Notes: generated by a model from the letters alone, not told the origin. DNA of 64,000 bases from Bacteroidota bacterium (GCA_030706605.1 JAUZOE010000003.1:1-64000), one strand, 5' to 3'. Positions 16,119 through 25,533 are shown, counted from the first letter of the stretch. Numbers and translations: made by a program.

Positions 16119-17411
16119 ATGGAAATTTACAATATCATAACATTAATTATAGTATTGGCGGCCATTTTTGGCTATATCAATTTCCGTTTTATAAAACTTC
16201 CCGGTGCTGTAGGTATTATGCTTATTTCACTTATTGCCTCAATGGCCGTTATTGGAATTGGTACTATTATGCCTGTTTTTTTTGCCAAAACCATAGAATC
16301 CATAAAAACGATAGATTTTAATATTTTGGTACTCAAAATAATGCTGAGTTTTTTATTATTTGCAGCAGCCATTCATATTGATGTAAAAAAATTAAAGAGC
16401 GAGAGAACAGCTATTATTACATTTTCTACTATTGGTGTATTGATTTCTACCCTGGTTGTTGCCACTCTTTTTTATATAACCGCACACCTTTTCGGGCTAT
16501 CCGTTGATTTCTTATATTGTCTTTTATTTGGAGCTTTGATTTCACCTACCGATCCGATAGCCGTAATCGGCATTCTTAAAAAAGCTAAAATTCCTGCCTC
16601 CCTCGAAACAAAAATAAGCGGTGAAAGTTTGTTTAATGATGGGGTGGGTGTTGTATTGTTTATTACTTTCTATGAAATTGCTAAAATTGGTTTACAAAAT
16701 ACATCTATATGGGATGTGATCTGGCTTTTTATTAAAGAAGCAGGAGGTGGATTATTTCTAGGTTGGTTATTAGGGTATCTTGGTTTTTGGGCATTAAAAT
16801 CAATTGATAATTATGTGGTGGAAGTCATGATAACACTTGCTATTGTTATGGGGGGGTATTCGATCGCCGAAAATTTAGGAGTTAGTGGTCCTTTGGCTAT
16901 GGTTATAGCCGGCCTCATAACCGGTAATAAAAGTATGGATCTGGGAGTAAGTGATGTAACCCGGGACTATCTCACTAAGTTTTGGGAAATGATGGATGAA
17001 GTGATGAATGCGATTTTATTTCTTTTAATTGGTTTTGAAATGCTGATTGTAGCCTTCAATATTACCTTGCTTTGGTTGGGATGTATTACTATCCTGATTG
17101 TATTATTTGCAAGATTTGTTTCAGTAAAACTCCCGATTATGGTTTTAAAAAATCAAAAAACTTTTGAAAACAATGCAATTCCAATTCTCACCTGGGGAGC
17201 TTTGAGAGGAGGTATTTCTGTCGCGCTTGCTTTATCATTGCCTAAGTATATGTATGGTGAAATGTTTGTAACAATCACCTATATTGTTGTATTATTTTCT
17301 ATAATTGTGCAGGGGGTTACTATAGGGAAATTTGCAAAAAAACTGGCTAAAATAAATCCCTCCCTTGAAAAATTGGTACCTTTCGGTGAAGATGGTACAG
17401 TACGAAAATAA
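16119..17411 (+). CDS. CPA1-family sodium:proton antiporter (NhaP-like)
   Basis: The 430-residue inner-membrane protein has about 12 hydrophobic helices. It carries the CPA1 signatures ALISPTDPIAVIGILKKA near residue 140 and SGESLFNDGVGVVLF near residue 168, where the TDP and ND motifs form the ion-binding crossover, plus TWGALRGGISVALALSLP near residue 355. CPA1 proteins exchange Na+ or K+ for H+ to hold cytoplasmic pH. It sits 105 bp upstream of nhaD on the same strand, so two antiporters of different families are adjacent. The cation preference cannot be read from the sequence. Confidence 0.93.
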   Translation: MEIYNIITLIIVLAAIFGYINFRFIKLPGAVGIMLISLIASMAVIGIGTIMPVFFAKTIESIKTIDFNILVLKIMLSFLLFAAAIHIDVKKLKSERTAIITFSTIGVLISTLVVATLFYITAHLFGLSVDFLYCLLFGALISPTDPIAVIGILKKAKIPASLETKISGESLFNDGVGVVLFITFYEIAKIGLQNTSIWDVIWLFIKEAGGGLFLGWLLGYLGFWALKSIDNYVVEVMITLAIVMGGYSIAENLGVSGPLAMVIAGLITGNKSMDLGVSDVTRDYLTKFWEMMDEVMNAILFLLIGFEMLIVAFNITLLWLGCITILIVLFARFVSVKLPIMVLKNQKTFENNAIPILTWGALRGGISVALALSLPKYMYGEMFVTITYIVVLFSIIVQGVTIGKFAKKLAKINPSLEKLVPFGEDGTVRK

Positions 17412-17516
17412 CCAGCTAAATTTTTAATTTCCCGGGTAATCTTTTCATTATTTTATTAAATAACAAAACTAAATGGAGTTTAAAATTAATCATCTATTTA
17501 TCCTAATTTTTTAAGT

Positions 17517-18788
17517 ATGACGGCAACTATTATCATCGTTTTTGTTTTAGGGTATATAGCTATTGCTTTTGAACATCCGTTAAAACTCAACAAAGCAGCT
17601 TCTGCATTAATTACCGGTGTATTATGCTGGACAATTTATGTGGTGCAAAGTGAATCGCCTCACCTTGCGAGTGATGAATTGCTGGGGCACCTCGGAGAAA
17701 TATCTTCAATTTTGTTTTTTTTGCTGGGTGCAATGACAATAGTTGAATTAATAGATTCCCATGGGGGATTTGATATCATCACTCAAAAGATTACAACTAC
17801 CAGCAAGCAAAAGTTATTGTTGACAATCACAGTTCTTACATTCTTTCTTTCGGCATTGCTGGATAATTTAACCACAGCTATTGTAATGACTTCTTTATGC
17901 TCAAGAATATTGAGCGAAAAAGAAGATAAATTTTGGTTTGCAGGAATGATTGTTATCGCAGCTAATGCGGGAGGTGCCTGGTCACCATTGGGAGATGTAA
18001 CGACTACAATGCTTTGGATCGGTGGACAGATATCGGCGCTCAATATCATAAAAGAACTAATATTGCCCAGTATGGTAGTGTGTGTAATTCCTGCTTTAAT
18101 TGTTGCTGCCCGTTTTAAGGGAAAAAATTTCAGGTTGAGGTCAAAAAAGGAACGTACAGCTAAAGAAAAGCGTGATGGGAAAACGATTCTTTTTGTGGGA
18201 GTAGGGCTCCTGGTTTTTGTGCCTGTATTTAAAACGCTTACAGATCTGCCTCCCTTTATGGGTATGTTGCTTGCATTGGGCTTAATCTGGGTGGTCATTA
18301 CTGTTATTCATAAAAATAAAGACCCTGAAAGCGTAAGGCAATTCAGTGTTGCTAAAGCTTTGCAGAAAATAGATACACAAAGTATTTTATTTTTCCTTGG
18401 AATATTATTGGCTGTAACCGCGTTGCAATCTTTTGGAATACTTCAAATACTGGCTACATTTCTTAACAGCACTCTTAAAAATAATTATTTAATAGGCACT
18501 GCATTGGGAATTCTCTCTGCTTTAGTAGATAATGTACCATTAGTGGCTGCATCGCAGGGCATGTATCATTTATCAGATTTTCCAATGGATCATCCATTTT
18601 GGGAATTTCTTGCATTGACTACAGGAACAGGTGGCAGTGCCATTATCATTGGGTCGTCAGCCGGTGTAGCTGTAATGGGTATTGAAAACATAGACTTTAT
18701 ATGGTATTTGAAAAAAATCAGTTTGCTGGCTTTGGTGGGTTTCGCAGCAGGGATATTGGTATTTTTGCTACAACTGCAACTGGCATAG
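17517..18788 (+). CDS. nhaD: Sodium:proton antiporter NhaD
   Basis: The 423-residue protein has about 12-13 transmembrane segments and NhaD signatures: LDNLTTAIVMTSL near residue 118, NAGGAWSPLGDVTTTMLWI near residue 150, DNVPLVAASQGM near residue 340 and GTGGSAIIIGSSAGV near residue 370. NhaD (IT superfamily) extrudes Na+ or Li+ in exchange for protons at alkaline pH. Its position after a CPA1 antiporter and a carbonic anhydrase suggests a pH/sodium homeostasis set. The start at 17517 has no clear Shine-Dalgarno, as is common in Bacteroidota. Confidence 0.94.
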   Translation: MTATIIIVFVLGYIAIAFEHPLKLNKAASALITGVLCWTIYVVQSESPHLASDELLGHLGEISSILFFLLGAMTIVELIDSHGGFDIITQKITTTSKQKLLLTITVLTFFLSALLDNLTTAIVMTSLCSRILSEKEDKFWFAGMIVIAANAGGAWSPLGDVTTTMLWIGGQISALNIIKELILPSMVVCVIPALIVAARFKGKNFRLRSKKERTAKEKRDGKTILFVGVGLLVFVPVFKTLTDLPPFMGMLLALGLIWVVITVIHKNKDPESVRQFSVAKALQKIDTQSILFFLGILLAVTALQSFGILQILATFLNSTLKNNYLIGTALGILSALVDNVPLVAASQGMYHLSDFPMDHPFWEFLALTTGTGGSAIIIGSSAGVAVMGIENIDFIWYLKKISLLALVGFAAGILVFLLQLQLA

Positions 18789-18874
18789 GTTATTCCTTTT
18801 AAAGTTTTTTGGAATGAATTGCCTTGAATAAAGTCAAAACATGAAAGCATTCAATGCAACAGACTCTCAGATAT

Positions 18875-18905
18875 TTTGTTTTGTTATCTGGTTACTCTAA
18901 TTTTG
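18875..18905 (+). promoter_or_regulatory. Full Bacteroidota promoter: -33 TTTG, 19-bp spacer, -7 TAATTTTG
   Basis: TTTG at 18875-18878 is followed after 19 bp by TAATTTTG at 18898-18905, the consensus layout. If used, transcription would start near 18911 and give the first metH gene a leader of about 215 nt. Confidence 0.6.
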
Positions 18906-19067
18906 CCAAATAATCAGGCGGATTTGTTTATTGTTCGGCCTGGTAAATGCCTTAGTTGGTAATGTGCTTTTAAAACTGAACTAATAAACGAAAAAATATT
19001 CTGATACTTTCTCCAGGATTTTCAAAATTTCGTTTACTTTTTCAATTTTTTATTTCAAGTCTGCTGC

Positions 19068-19075
19068 TAACTTTG
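19068..19075 (+). promoter_or_regulatory. Second, proximal -7 box (TAACTTTG) for metH
   Basis: This exact TAnnTTTG box lies 54 bp upstream of the start codon. The -33 position has only a T run. It would give a leader of about 45 nt starting at the GCAGT/ACTGC stem. Confidence 0.45.
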
Positions 19076-19128
19076 GTAATTGCAGTTGTATAATTACTGC
19101 AACAGCTTTTAATATATAACTATTTTAT

Positions 19129-20148
19129 ATGAAAAAAACTATCCGGGAATGTCTTAATGAACGCATACTCATTATTGATGGCGCCATGGGCACAATGATT
19201 CAGCAGTATAAATTGGAAGAAAAAGATTATCGCGGAGCAAGATTTAAAGACTGGCATAAAGATGTGAAGGGAAATAACGATTTGCTGAGCATTACGCAGC
19301 CGCAAATAATACAGGCGATTCATCTGAAATACCTGGAATCTGGTGCAGATATTATTGAAACTAATACTTTTAGTAGTACCTCTATTGCACAGGCTGATTA
19401 TGATATGCAATCATTGGCTTATGAATTAAATGTAGCCGCTGCTCATTGTGCAAGAAAAGCAGTAGACGATTTTATGTCAAATAATGGCGGCTCCGAAAAA
19501 TTTATTGCCGGGGCAATTGGTCCGCTCAATAAAACCCTAAGTTTATCGCCCGATGTAAATAACCCGGGCTTTCGTTCTGTAACTTTTGATGAAGTAGCTG
19601 ATGCATATTATGAACAAATAAGAGGCCTGTCCGATGGCGGCGTAGATCTCCTTTTGGTTGAAACTATTTTCGATACCTTGAATGCCAAAGCAGCTATTTA
19701 TGCCATCAAAAAATATTTCAGAGATACTAAAAAACAAGAGTTGCCTATTATGATCAGTGGCACTATTACTGATGCCAGCGGAAGAACTTTAAGCGGACAA
19801 ACACTGGAGGCATTTTATATTTCTGTATCACATGCCAATCCGTTAAGTGTAGGATTAAATTGTGCGCTCGGAGCAAAAGAAATGCGTCCGCATATTGAGG
19901 AATTAAGTGAAATAGCGGGTTGCTATACCTCAGCATATCCCAATGCCGGATTGCCAAATGCCTTTGGGGAATATGATGAACAACCTGATGAAACGGCTCA
20001 CATAATTGAGGAATGGGCAAAAGAGGGGTTTGTAAATATTGTTGGCGGATGCTGTGGCACCACACCGGATCATATAAAACATATAGCTGAACAGGTGAAA
20101 AAATTTGAAGCCAGGAAATTGCCAGTTTCAGAAAAGGAATTGGTATAG
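19129..20148 (+). CDS. metH: Methionine synthase, N-terminal homocysteine-binding module (split MetH)
   Basis: The 339-residue protein is the zinc-dependent homocysteine S-methyltransferase barrel of cobalamin-dependent methionine synthase. It has [16 protein letters not shown] near residue 16, IETNTFSST near residue 77, a Cys ligand in [14 protein letters not shown] and the C-terminal [11 protein letters not shown] pair that completes the Zn site. It stops where a full MetH would continue into the pterin domain. The other modules are encoded by the next gene, 79 bp downstream. Two-gene MetH is common in Bacteroidota, so this is a natural split. The two proteins should form one functional enzyme. 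Confidence 0.95.
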   Translation: MKKTIRECLNERILIIDGAMGTMIQQYKLEEKDYRGARFKDWHKDVKGNNDLLSITQPQIIQAIHLKYLESGADIIETNTFSSTSIAQADYDMQSLAYELNVAAAHCARKAVDDFMSNNGGSEKFIAGAIGPLNKTLSLSPDVNNPGFRSVTFDEVADAYYEQIRGLSDGGVDLLLVETIFDTLNAKAAIYAIKKYFRDTKKQELPIMISGTITDASGRTLSGQTLEAFYISVSHANPLSVGLNCALGAKEMRPHIEELSEIAGCYTSAYPNAGLPNAFGEYDEQPDETAHIIEEWAKEGFVNIVGGCCGTTPDHIKHIAEQVKKFEARKLPVSEKELV

Positions 20149-20227
20149 AGAGGGAATTAGTTGAAAAAAATACTACAAAATATGAATTTGCTTTCTACTG
20201 TATTCATGCAGTAGTAAAAAATATAAA

Positions 20228-22936
20228 ATGACAAAAAATATAAAACCTTTTCTAAGGCTTTCAGGATTAGAGCCACTGGTAGTACGTCCTGAATCACTAT
20301 TTATTAATATCGGGGAACGTACCAATGTTACCGGTTCCAAAAAATTTGCGCGCCTGATACGAAGTGATAATTACGAAGAAGCTTTGTCTGTGGCTCGCCA
20401 GCAAGTAGAAGGAGGCGCACAAATACTTGATGTAAACATGGATGATGCCTTACTTGATGGGGAAAAGGCCATGACGACATTTTTAAATTTATTACAGGCA
20501 GAACCGGATATTGCCAAAATACCCGTAATGATAGATTCTTCTAAATTCAACATTATAGAAGCAGGTTTAAAATGTGTTCAGGGAAAGTGTATTGTCAACT
20601 CTATTTCTATGAAGGAAGGAGAAGAAAAATTCCTGGAGCAGGCTTTTATCTGCAAAAGCTACGGAGCAGCAGTAATTGTAATGGCTTTTGATGAAAAAGG
20701 ACAGGCAGATACTAAAGATCGTAAAGTGGAAATTTGCCAGAGGGCTTATAAAATATTAACAGAGCAGGCAGGCTTTCATCCTGAAGATATTATTTTTGAT
20801 CCCAACATTTTTGCTATTGCTACAGGTATAGAAGAGCATAATAACTATGGAGTAGATTTTATAGAGGCTACCCGGGAAATAAAAAGATTGATGCCTCTTA
20901 CCAAAGTAAGTGGAGGTGTAAGTAATGTATCATTTTCTTTTCGTGGTAACGACACTGTTAGAGAGGCAATGCATGCGGTATTTTTGTATCATGCTATCAG
21001 GGCTGGAATGGATATGGGCATTGTAAATGCAGGCCAGCTTGAAATTTACGAGCAAATAGATCCCGAATTAAAAGAGTTATGCGAAGACGTAGTGCTAAAT
21101 CGGAAAGAAGATGCCACCGATAAATTATTGGCATTTGCAGATACGGTAAAATCAAAAGGGAAAGCAATAGCAAAAGATGAAGCCTGGAGAAATGAAGAAG
21201 TAGAAAAGCGTTTAAGCCATTCGTTAGTCAATGGAATCACCGATTATATTGATGAAGATACAGAGGAAGCAAGACTAAAATATCCCAATCCCCTTGATGT
21301 AATTGAAGGGCCGCTTATGGATGGAATGAATGTGGTAGGAGACCTTTTCGGAAGTGGAAAAATGTTTTTACCGCAGGTAGTGAAAAGCGCCCGGGTAATG
21401 AAAAAAAGTGTGAATTATTTGTTTCCTTTTATTGAAGCAGAAAAAGAAGAACGAAAACAGGCTCACATTGCTGCCGGCACCGTTAATGAAGAAGGTGCTG
21501 GTCCTGCAAAAATATTAATGGCAACTGTAAAAGGAGATGTACATGATATTGGGAAAAATATTGTAGGCGTAGTGCTGGGATGCAATGGATATGAAGTAAT
21601 TGATCTCGGAGTCATGGTTCCTGCTGAAAAGATTTTGCAGACTGCAAAAGAAAAAAATGTGGATATGATAGGACTAAGTGGGCTCATTACTCCTTCACTT
21701 GATGAGATGGTGCATGTGGCAAAAGAAATGAAGAGAAATAATTTCACAATTCCTCTTATGATTGGCGGAGCTACTACATCGCGACTGCATACTGCGGTTC
21801 GCATTGCACCTGAATTTGATAACGGAGTTGTGCATGTGTTGGATGCTTCAAGGAGTGTTAGTGTTGCCGGAAGTTTACTGAATAAAGAAACCAAGCCGGA
21901 ATTCCTGGGAGGAATTAAAAGCGAATATGAAAAATTAAAAAAAGATTTTGGTAATAAAAAATCTGCAAAGTCTTTATTACCATTTTCTGAATCTGTGAAA
22001 AATAAATATCAAATTAACTGGGAAAATTTTACTCCGGTTAAGCCATCATTTACCGGTACGAAAGTTTTTGAAGATTATGATCTTAATGAGATTTATGAAT
22101 ATTTGGATTGGCAACCCTTTTTTATTGCATGGGAAATGCATGGGAAATTTCCACAGATATTATCTGATGAAACCATTGGCAGCGCTGCAACCAAACTTTA
22201 TGAAGAAGCACAATTATTTTTGAAAAAAATCATAAAAGAGAAATGGCTTACGGCCAAAGGAGTTGTTGGTTTTTGGGAAGCCAATGCGGTTTCCAACGAT
22301 TCTGTAGAAGTTAAAAATCAGGATGGTAAAAAACTTCAGCTTGAATTTTTGCGCCAGCAAATGAAGAAGGCTCCAGGCCAGCCGAATATGTCTTTGGCAG
22401 ATTTTATCAAACCTGGTGCAGCCGACTATATCGGAGCCTTTGCTGTTTCTATTCATGGTATCGAACCACACATTGAAAGATTTAATAAAGAATTTGATGA
22501 CTATGGCAAAATTATGCTACAGGCATTGGCCGACAGGCTCGCTGAAGCTTTTGCAGAATTGCTGCATGCAAGAGCCCGAAAAGAATTTTGGGGTTATGCG
22601 ACAAGCGAGCATTTATCAGCCAAAGAATTAATAGAAGAAAAGTATTCTGGTATTCGCCCTGCTCCAGGCTACCCTGCTTGTCCGGATCATACTGAAAAGT
22701 ATAAACTTTTTGAATTACTGAATGCAACTGAAAATGCCGGCATAACTTTGACAGAATCATTGGCTATGTATCCTGCATCTTCAGTTTGTGGTTGGTATTT
22801 TGCTCATCCTGAAAGTAAATATTTTGGCATAGGAAAAATTGCCAAAGACCAGGTAGAAGATTATGCCAACAGAAAAAATATGCCTTTAGAAGATATAGAA
22901 AGGTGGCTCAGGCCTCAATTAGATTACGAAACTTAA
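20228..22936 (+). CDS. metH: Methionine synthase, pterin/cobalamin/reactivation modules (split MetH)
   Basis: The 902-residue protein carries the remaining MetH modules. First is a methyltetrahydrofolate-binding barrel (about residues 20-300; [29 protein letters not shown]). Next are the four-helix cap and cobalamin-binding domain (about 340-560), with [22 protein letters not shown] where the His is the lower cobalt ligand. Last is the AdoMet-dependent reactivation domain (about 600-900; [33 protein letters not shown]). Together with the preceding protein it methylates homocysteine using methyl-tetrahydrofolate. The reactivation domain is complete, so the holoenzyme should be self-repairing. 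Exonuclease III follows after 12 bp, probably by chance. Confidence 0.96.
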   Translation: MTKNIKPFLRLSGLEPLVVRPESLFINIGERTNVTGSKKFARLIRSDNYEEALSVARQQVEGGAQILDVNMDDALLDGEKAMTTFLNLLQAEPDIAKIPVMIDSSKFNIIEAGLKCVQGKCIVNSISMKEGEEKFLEQAFICKSYGAAVIVMAFDEKGQADTKDRKVEICQRAYKILTEQAGFHPEDIIFDPNIFAIATGIEEHNNYGVDFIEATREIKRLMPLTKVSGGVSNVSFSFRGNDTVREAMHAVFLYHAIRAGMDMGIVNAGQLEIYEQIDPELKELCEDVVLNRKEDATDKLLAFADTVKSKGKAIAKDEAWRNEEVEKRLSHSLVNGITDYIDEDTEEARLKYPNPLDVIEGPLMDGMNVVGDLFGSGKMFLPQVVKSARVMKKSVNYLFPFIEAEKEERKQAHIAAGTVNEEGAGPAKILMATVKGDVHDIGKNIVGVVLGCNGYEVIDLGVMVPAEKILQTAKEKNVDMIGLSGLITPSLDEMVHVAKEMKRNNFTIPLMIGGATTSRLHTAVRIAPEFDNGVVHVLDASRSVSVAGSLLNKETKPEFLGGIKSEYEKLKKDFGNKKSAKSLLPFSESVKNKYQINWENFTPVKPSFTGTKVFEDYDLNEIYEYLDWQPFFIAWEMHGKFPQILSDETIGSAATKLYEEAQLFLKKIIKEKWLTAKGVVGFWEANAVSNDSVEVKNQDGKKLQLEFLRQQMKKAPGQPNMSLADFIKPGAADYIGAFAVSIHGIEPHIERFNKEFDDYGKIMLQALADRLAEAFAELLHARARKEFWGYATSEHLSAKELIEEKYSGIRPAPGYPACPDHTEKYKLFELLNATENAGITLTESLAMYPASSVCGWYFAHPESKYFGIGKIAKDQVEDYANRKNMPLEDIERWLRPQLDYET

Positions 22937-22948
22937 TTCAATACTATT

Positions 22949-23716
22949 ATGCGTATTATAACATACAATGTAAACGGAATCAGGGCTGCCATAAAAAAAG
23001 GTTTTATTGATTGGCTTAAAACCAATCCGGCCGATATTATTTGTATCCAGGAAGTGAAAGCACAAAAAGAGGATATTGATATCACGGCAATTGAATCCGT
23101 AGGTTATCGCCCTTTCTTTTTTTGTGCACAAAAAAAAGGGTATAGTGGTGTGGGAATATTGAGTAAACTGGAACCGGATAACGTAGAATACGGGCATGGG
23201 AATGAACAAAGTGATTTTGAAGGAAGAGTCCTACGCGCCGACTTCGGAGATGTTACTTTGATTAATGCTTATTTTCCTTCAGGTACCACTGGCGAACCCA
23301 GGCAATCCTATAAATATACCTGGCTCGATGAATTTTTAGACTATCTCAATGAATTAAAAAAAACAAGAAGAAAATTAATTGTTTGTGGCGACTATAATAT
23401 TGCTCATAAAGAAATAGATATTCATAATCCGGTTTCCAATAAAAAATCATCTGGCTTTTTACCCGAAGAAAGAGCGTGGTTTGATAAATTAGTAAAAAAC
23501 GGATTTACGGATGGTTTCAGGTATTTGAATAAAGATCCTCATCAATATACCTGGTGGAGCGTAATGCGGCCCAGTACACGTCTGGAGAATAAAGGATGGC
23601 GGATAGATTATATCAATGTTACAGATAATTTAAAAGATCAGATTCAAGCTGTAAAAATTTTTCCTGAAGTGAAACACAGTGATCATTGTCCAGTATTTCT
23701 TGATTTAAAATTATAA
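22949..23716 (+). CDS. xth: Exodeoxyribonuclease III (AP endonuclease)
   Basis: The 255-residue ExoIII-type endonuclease/exonuclease/phosphatase fold protein cleaves DNA 5' to abasic sites in base-excision repair. Visible motifs are TYNVNGIRAAIKKGF at the start, ICIQEVKAQ (metal-binding Glu) near residue 32, CGDYNIAHKEIDIHNP near residue 150 with the active-site Asp/Asn, and HSDHCPVFLDLKL at the C-terminus. The length matches the family. The gene overlaps the next one by 1 bp (TAATG), which implies translational coupling to the DUF4286 protein. Confidence 0.95.
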   Translation: MRIITYNVNGIRAAIKKGFIDWLKTNPADIICIQEVKAQKEDIDITAIESVGYRPFFFCAQKKGYSGVGILSKLEPDNVEYGHGNEQSDFEGRVLRADFGDVTLINAYFPSGTTGEPRQSYKYTWLDEFLDYLNELKKTRRKLIVCGDYNIAHKEIDIHNPVSNKKSSGFLPEERAWFDKLVKNGFTDGFRYLNKDPHQYTWWSVMRPSTRLENKGWRIDYINVTDNLKDQIQAVKIFPEVKHSDHCPVFLDLKL

Positions 23717-24024
23717 TGATGTTCATTTATAACATTACTTCAAAAGTAGATCATGCTGTTTTAGATGAATGGTTACAGTGGCAAAAAGAAATTTATATTC
23801 CTGGAGCCATGGAGACCGGATTTTTTTATGAGCATCGCTTTTACCAGTTATTAGAACATGATGATGAAGATGGAAAAACTTTTGTAGTTCAGTTTTTAGC
23901 TAAATCCAGGAATGACTGCGATAAATATTTGCAATCTATTGCTCCTTTTTTAAACAAAAAATCTTTTGAAAAATGGGGTGACTATGTTGTGTATTTCCAG
24001 ACTCTTTTGCAAAATGTGGATTAA
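23716..24024 (+). CDS. DUF4286-family protein
   Basis: This 102-residue soluble protein starts MMFIYNITSKVDHAVLDEW and has the DUF4286 pattern (an IPGAMETGFF segment, a VVQFLAKSRNDCDKY segment). The family is widespread in Bacteroidota and related groups and has no assigned function; the ferredoxin-like strand/helix alternation suggests a small alpha/beta fold. The start overlaps the xth stop by one base, and a second Met directly follows, so either could be used. It is coupled to a DNA-repair gene, but a repair role would be a guess. Confidence 0.85.
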   Translation: MMFIYNITSKVDHAVLDEWLQWQKEIYIPGAMETGFFYEHRFYQLLEHDDEDGKTFVVQFLAKSRNDCDKYLQSIAPFLNKKSFEKWGDYVVYFQTLLQNVD

Positions 24025-24098
24025 GTGTTCATATATTTTCAGGAAATTTTATAGCATAAATCGTGTTTCCCTGATCAGAAATTCTTGCCAAAAAAATA

Positions 24099-24120
24099 AA
24101 AAAGAGCTGAAACTCTTTTT
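24099..24120 (+). terminator. Rho-independent terminator after the metH-xth-DUF4286 genes
   Basis: AAAAAGAG and CTCTTTTT form an 8-bp stem around a 6-nt loop. The A tract before it and the T tract after it allow function in both directions. It lies 75 bp after the DUF4286 stop codon. Confidence 0.6.
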
Positions 24121-24161
24121 GGTAAAGGATTTCAATCGAAAGTTCTTTTTGATATGCCAGG

Positions 24162-24195
24162 CCGGTAAACCGGGTGAACCTGTGCAAGTCCTTGC
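24162..24195. repeat. Two adjacent small palindromes in a GC-rich patch
   Basis: CCGG-TAAA-CCGG (24162-24173) and GCAA-GTCC-TTGC (24184-24195) are perfect short dyads with tetraloop-size centres, 10 bp apart, in a locally GC-richer patch of AT-rich intergenic DNA upstream of the HU promoter. They could be operators or part of a small structured RNA. I cannot tell which. Confidence 0.3.
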
Positions 24196-24265
24196 CAATT
24201 GGGGTTTTCAGCAAAAAAAAATTAAAAAAAAATTGTAAAAAATTTTATTGCATTGAAAAACCTTC

Positions 24266-24273
24266 TATATTTG
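24266..24273 (+). promoter_or_regulatory. -7 box (TATATTTG) for the HU gene
   Basis: This exact TAnnTTTG match lies 29 bp upstream of the HU ATG at 24303. It also argues against longer open-frame starts upstream (for example 24174), which would lie before the transcription start. Confidence 0.55.
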
Positions 24274-24302
24274 TTGCTGTTAAAAAATCAAATAAAATTA
24301 TT

Positions 24303-24572
24303 ATGAACAAAGCTGAACTAATCGCCAAGATGGCCGATGATGCAGGATTAACCAAGACACAAGCTAATGCTGCTTTAGATTCTTTTACCACAGCAGTTAC
24401 TAAAACCCTTAAAGGTGGTGGCAAAGTAACCCTTGTAGGCTTCGGTACTTTTTCTGTAAGCAAAAGAGCTGCACGTAATGGTCGCAACCCTCAAACAGGA
24501 GCTGTTATTAAAATTAAAGCTAAAAAAGTAGCTAAGTTTAAAGCAGGTAAAGAACTATCATCGAAAATCTGA
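24303..24572 (+). CDS. hup: HU-family histone-like DNA-binding protein
   Basis: The 89-residue protein has the full HU fold: MNKAELIAKMADDAGLTKTQ helices at the start, GKVTLVGFGTFSVSKRAARNGRNPQTG forming the signature and beta-arm with its intercalating Pro, and KAKKVAKFKAGKEL at the end. HU bends DNA and compacts the nucleoid. The ATG at 24303 gives the canonical start; upstream in-frame extension would pass through the promoter. A perfect terminator follows 18 bp after the stop. The gene is monocistronic. Confidence 0.96.
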   Translation: MNKAELIAKMADDAGLTKTQANAALDSFTTAVTKTLKGGGKVTLVGFGTFSVSKRAARNGRNPQTGAVIKIKAKKVAKFKAGKELSSKI

Positions 24573-24590
24573 TTTTCGTAAAATTTCTGT

Positions 24591-24624
24591 AAAGCAAGAT
24601 GCAATTATGTATCTTGCTTTTTTT
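24591..24624 (+). terminator. Strong Rho-independent terminator after HU
   Basis: AAAGCAAGAT (24591-24600) pairs perfectly with ATCTTGCTTT (24611-24620) around a 10-nt loop, followed by TTTT. This is a textbook intrinsic terminator for the highly expressed HU gene. Confidence 0.85.
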
Positions 24625-24658
24625 ATTATGAATATTTACTCAAAAAAATAAAATTTCA

Positions 24659-24805
24659 ATGGGACGCGGCGATAAAAAAACAAAAAAAGGTAAAATTTTT
24701 AAAGGTTCATTTGGCAAATCAAGACCTGTAACTGTAAAGACAAAAGCTCCTGTAGCTAAAGTTTCTGCAGCAAAAGAAGCCTCAGCAGATAAAGCTGCCA
24801 AATAA
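24659..24805 (+). CDS. Small ribosomal protein bTHX-like (30S protein THX)
   Basis: This 48-residue ORF starts MGRGDKKTKKGKIFKGSFGK, the conserved N-terminus of bacterial 30S protein THX, a tiny basic protein buried at the top of the 30S head. The core family is about 25-30 residues. Here an Ala/Lys/Val-rich C-terminal tail (about residues 22-48) extends it, a type of extension seen in some Bacteroidota. It is short enough to be missed by length-filtered gene calling. It starts 35 bp after the HU terminator and ends 7 bp before the convergent pdxH stop. The promoter is not clear. Confidence 0.88.
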   Translation: MGRGDKKTKKGKIFKGSFGKSRPVTVKTKAPVAKVSAAKEASADKAAK

Positions 24806-24812
24806 AAAACTA

Positions 24813-25463
24813 CTAAGGAGCCAGCCTTTCAATGTTCCATATATTATGTTCAGTAAGTACATAATGTAGCCGATCATGAAGTCTGCCTGGTCTTCCCTGC
24901 CAAAATTCTATGCTATCAGGTTCTACAATATACCCCCCCCAAAAATCGGGACGTGGAATATTGTGGATACCAAATTGGGAGGTATATTTTAATACATTTT
25001 CGTTGAGAAATTCCCTGTTTTCAATTACCCTGCTTTGAGGTGAACTCCAGGCTCCTATTTGGCTTTCCCGTGGCCGTTGAAAAAAATATTGGTCACTTTC
25101 TTCAGTAGGGATTTTTTTTATTTCCCCTTCTATTCTTACTTGTCTTTCCAGTTCTTTCCAGAAAAATAAGAGTGCTACAAATGGATTTTCTGTAATCTCA
25201 TTTCCTTTGCGGCTTTTGTAATTGGTAAAAAATACAAAGCCGTTTTGGTTTATTTCTTTCAATAAAACAATTCTTGCAGAGGGCTTCCCCGAAGTGCTGG
25301 TCGTAGCGAGCGTCATGGCATTAGGTTCATCAATTTTACTCTCTAATGCGTGCTTCCACCAGGTTTTAAATTGTATTAATGGATCATCATCTACATCATT
25401 TTCTAAAAGAGATTGTAATTGATATTCTTTCCTGATGCCTGCAATGGAACTATGTTTATTCAT
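24813..25463 (-). CDS. pdxH: Pyridoxamine/pyridoxine 5'-phosphate oxidase
   Basis: PdxH makes pyridoxal 5'-phosphate using FMN and O2. The 216-residue protein has the N-terminal RKEYQLQSLLENDVDDDPL, the substrate/FMN-binding MTLATTSTSGKPSARIVLLKE near residue 60, FFTNYKSRKGNEI near residue 90, and the C-terminal IEFWQGRPGRLHDRLHY signature. A homopolymer of eight G (coding strand; positions 24933-24940) encodes part of the conserved FWGGY segment and is a potential slippage or sequencing-error point, but the frame is intact. The gene is convergent with bTHX. Confidence 0.96.
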   Translation of the reverse strand: MNKHSSIAGIRKEYQLQSLLENDVDDDPLIQFKTWWKHALESKIDEPNAMTLATTSTSGKPSARIVLLKEINQNGFVFFTNYKSRKGNEITENPFVALLFFWKELERQVRIEGEIKKIPTEESDQYFFQRPRESQIGAWSSPQSRVIENREFLNENVLKYTSQFGIHNIPRPDFWGGYIVEPDSIEFWQGRPGRLHDRLHYVLTEHNIWNIERLAP

Positions 25464-25533
25464 TATTTATTTTTTCTGTTAAGTTCAATTGCGCAAATTT
25501 AGCGAAGGATTATTGATATGAATTATGAGAAAT

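Larger units (their letters stand above)
18789..19128. other. 340-bp leader/intergenic region upstream of split metH
   Basis: The region contains two promoter candidates (18875-18905 and 19068-19075) and, between them, about 160 bp of possible transcribed leader. I looked for cobalamin-riboswitch and SAM-riboswitch consensus elements and did not find them. A small stem (GCAGT/ACTGC) lies shortly before the gene start. Confidence 0.5.

Noticed and set aside
18789-19128. Known SAM or cobalamin riboswitch before metH
   Set aside because: No consensus core elements of either class were found, although a long leader remains possible.
24029-24214. 61-codon minus-strand frame between DUF4286 and HU
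   Set aside because: It reads through the terminator hairpin and has no recognisable content.
24933-24940. Run of eight C (G on the pdxH strand) as a phase-variation tract
   Set aside because: The run encodes part of a conserved motif, the frame is intact, and pdxH is not a usual phase-variable gene. A sequencing check would settle it.
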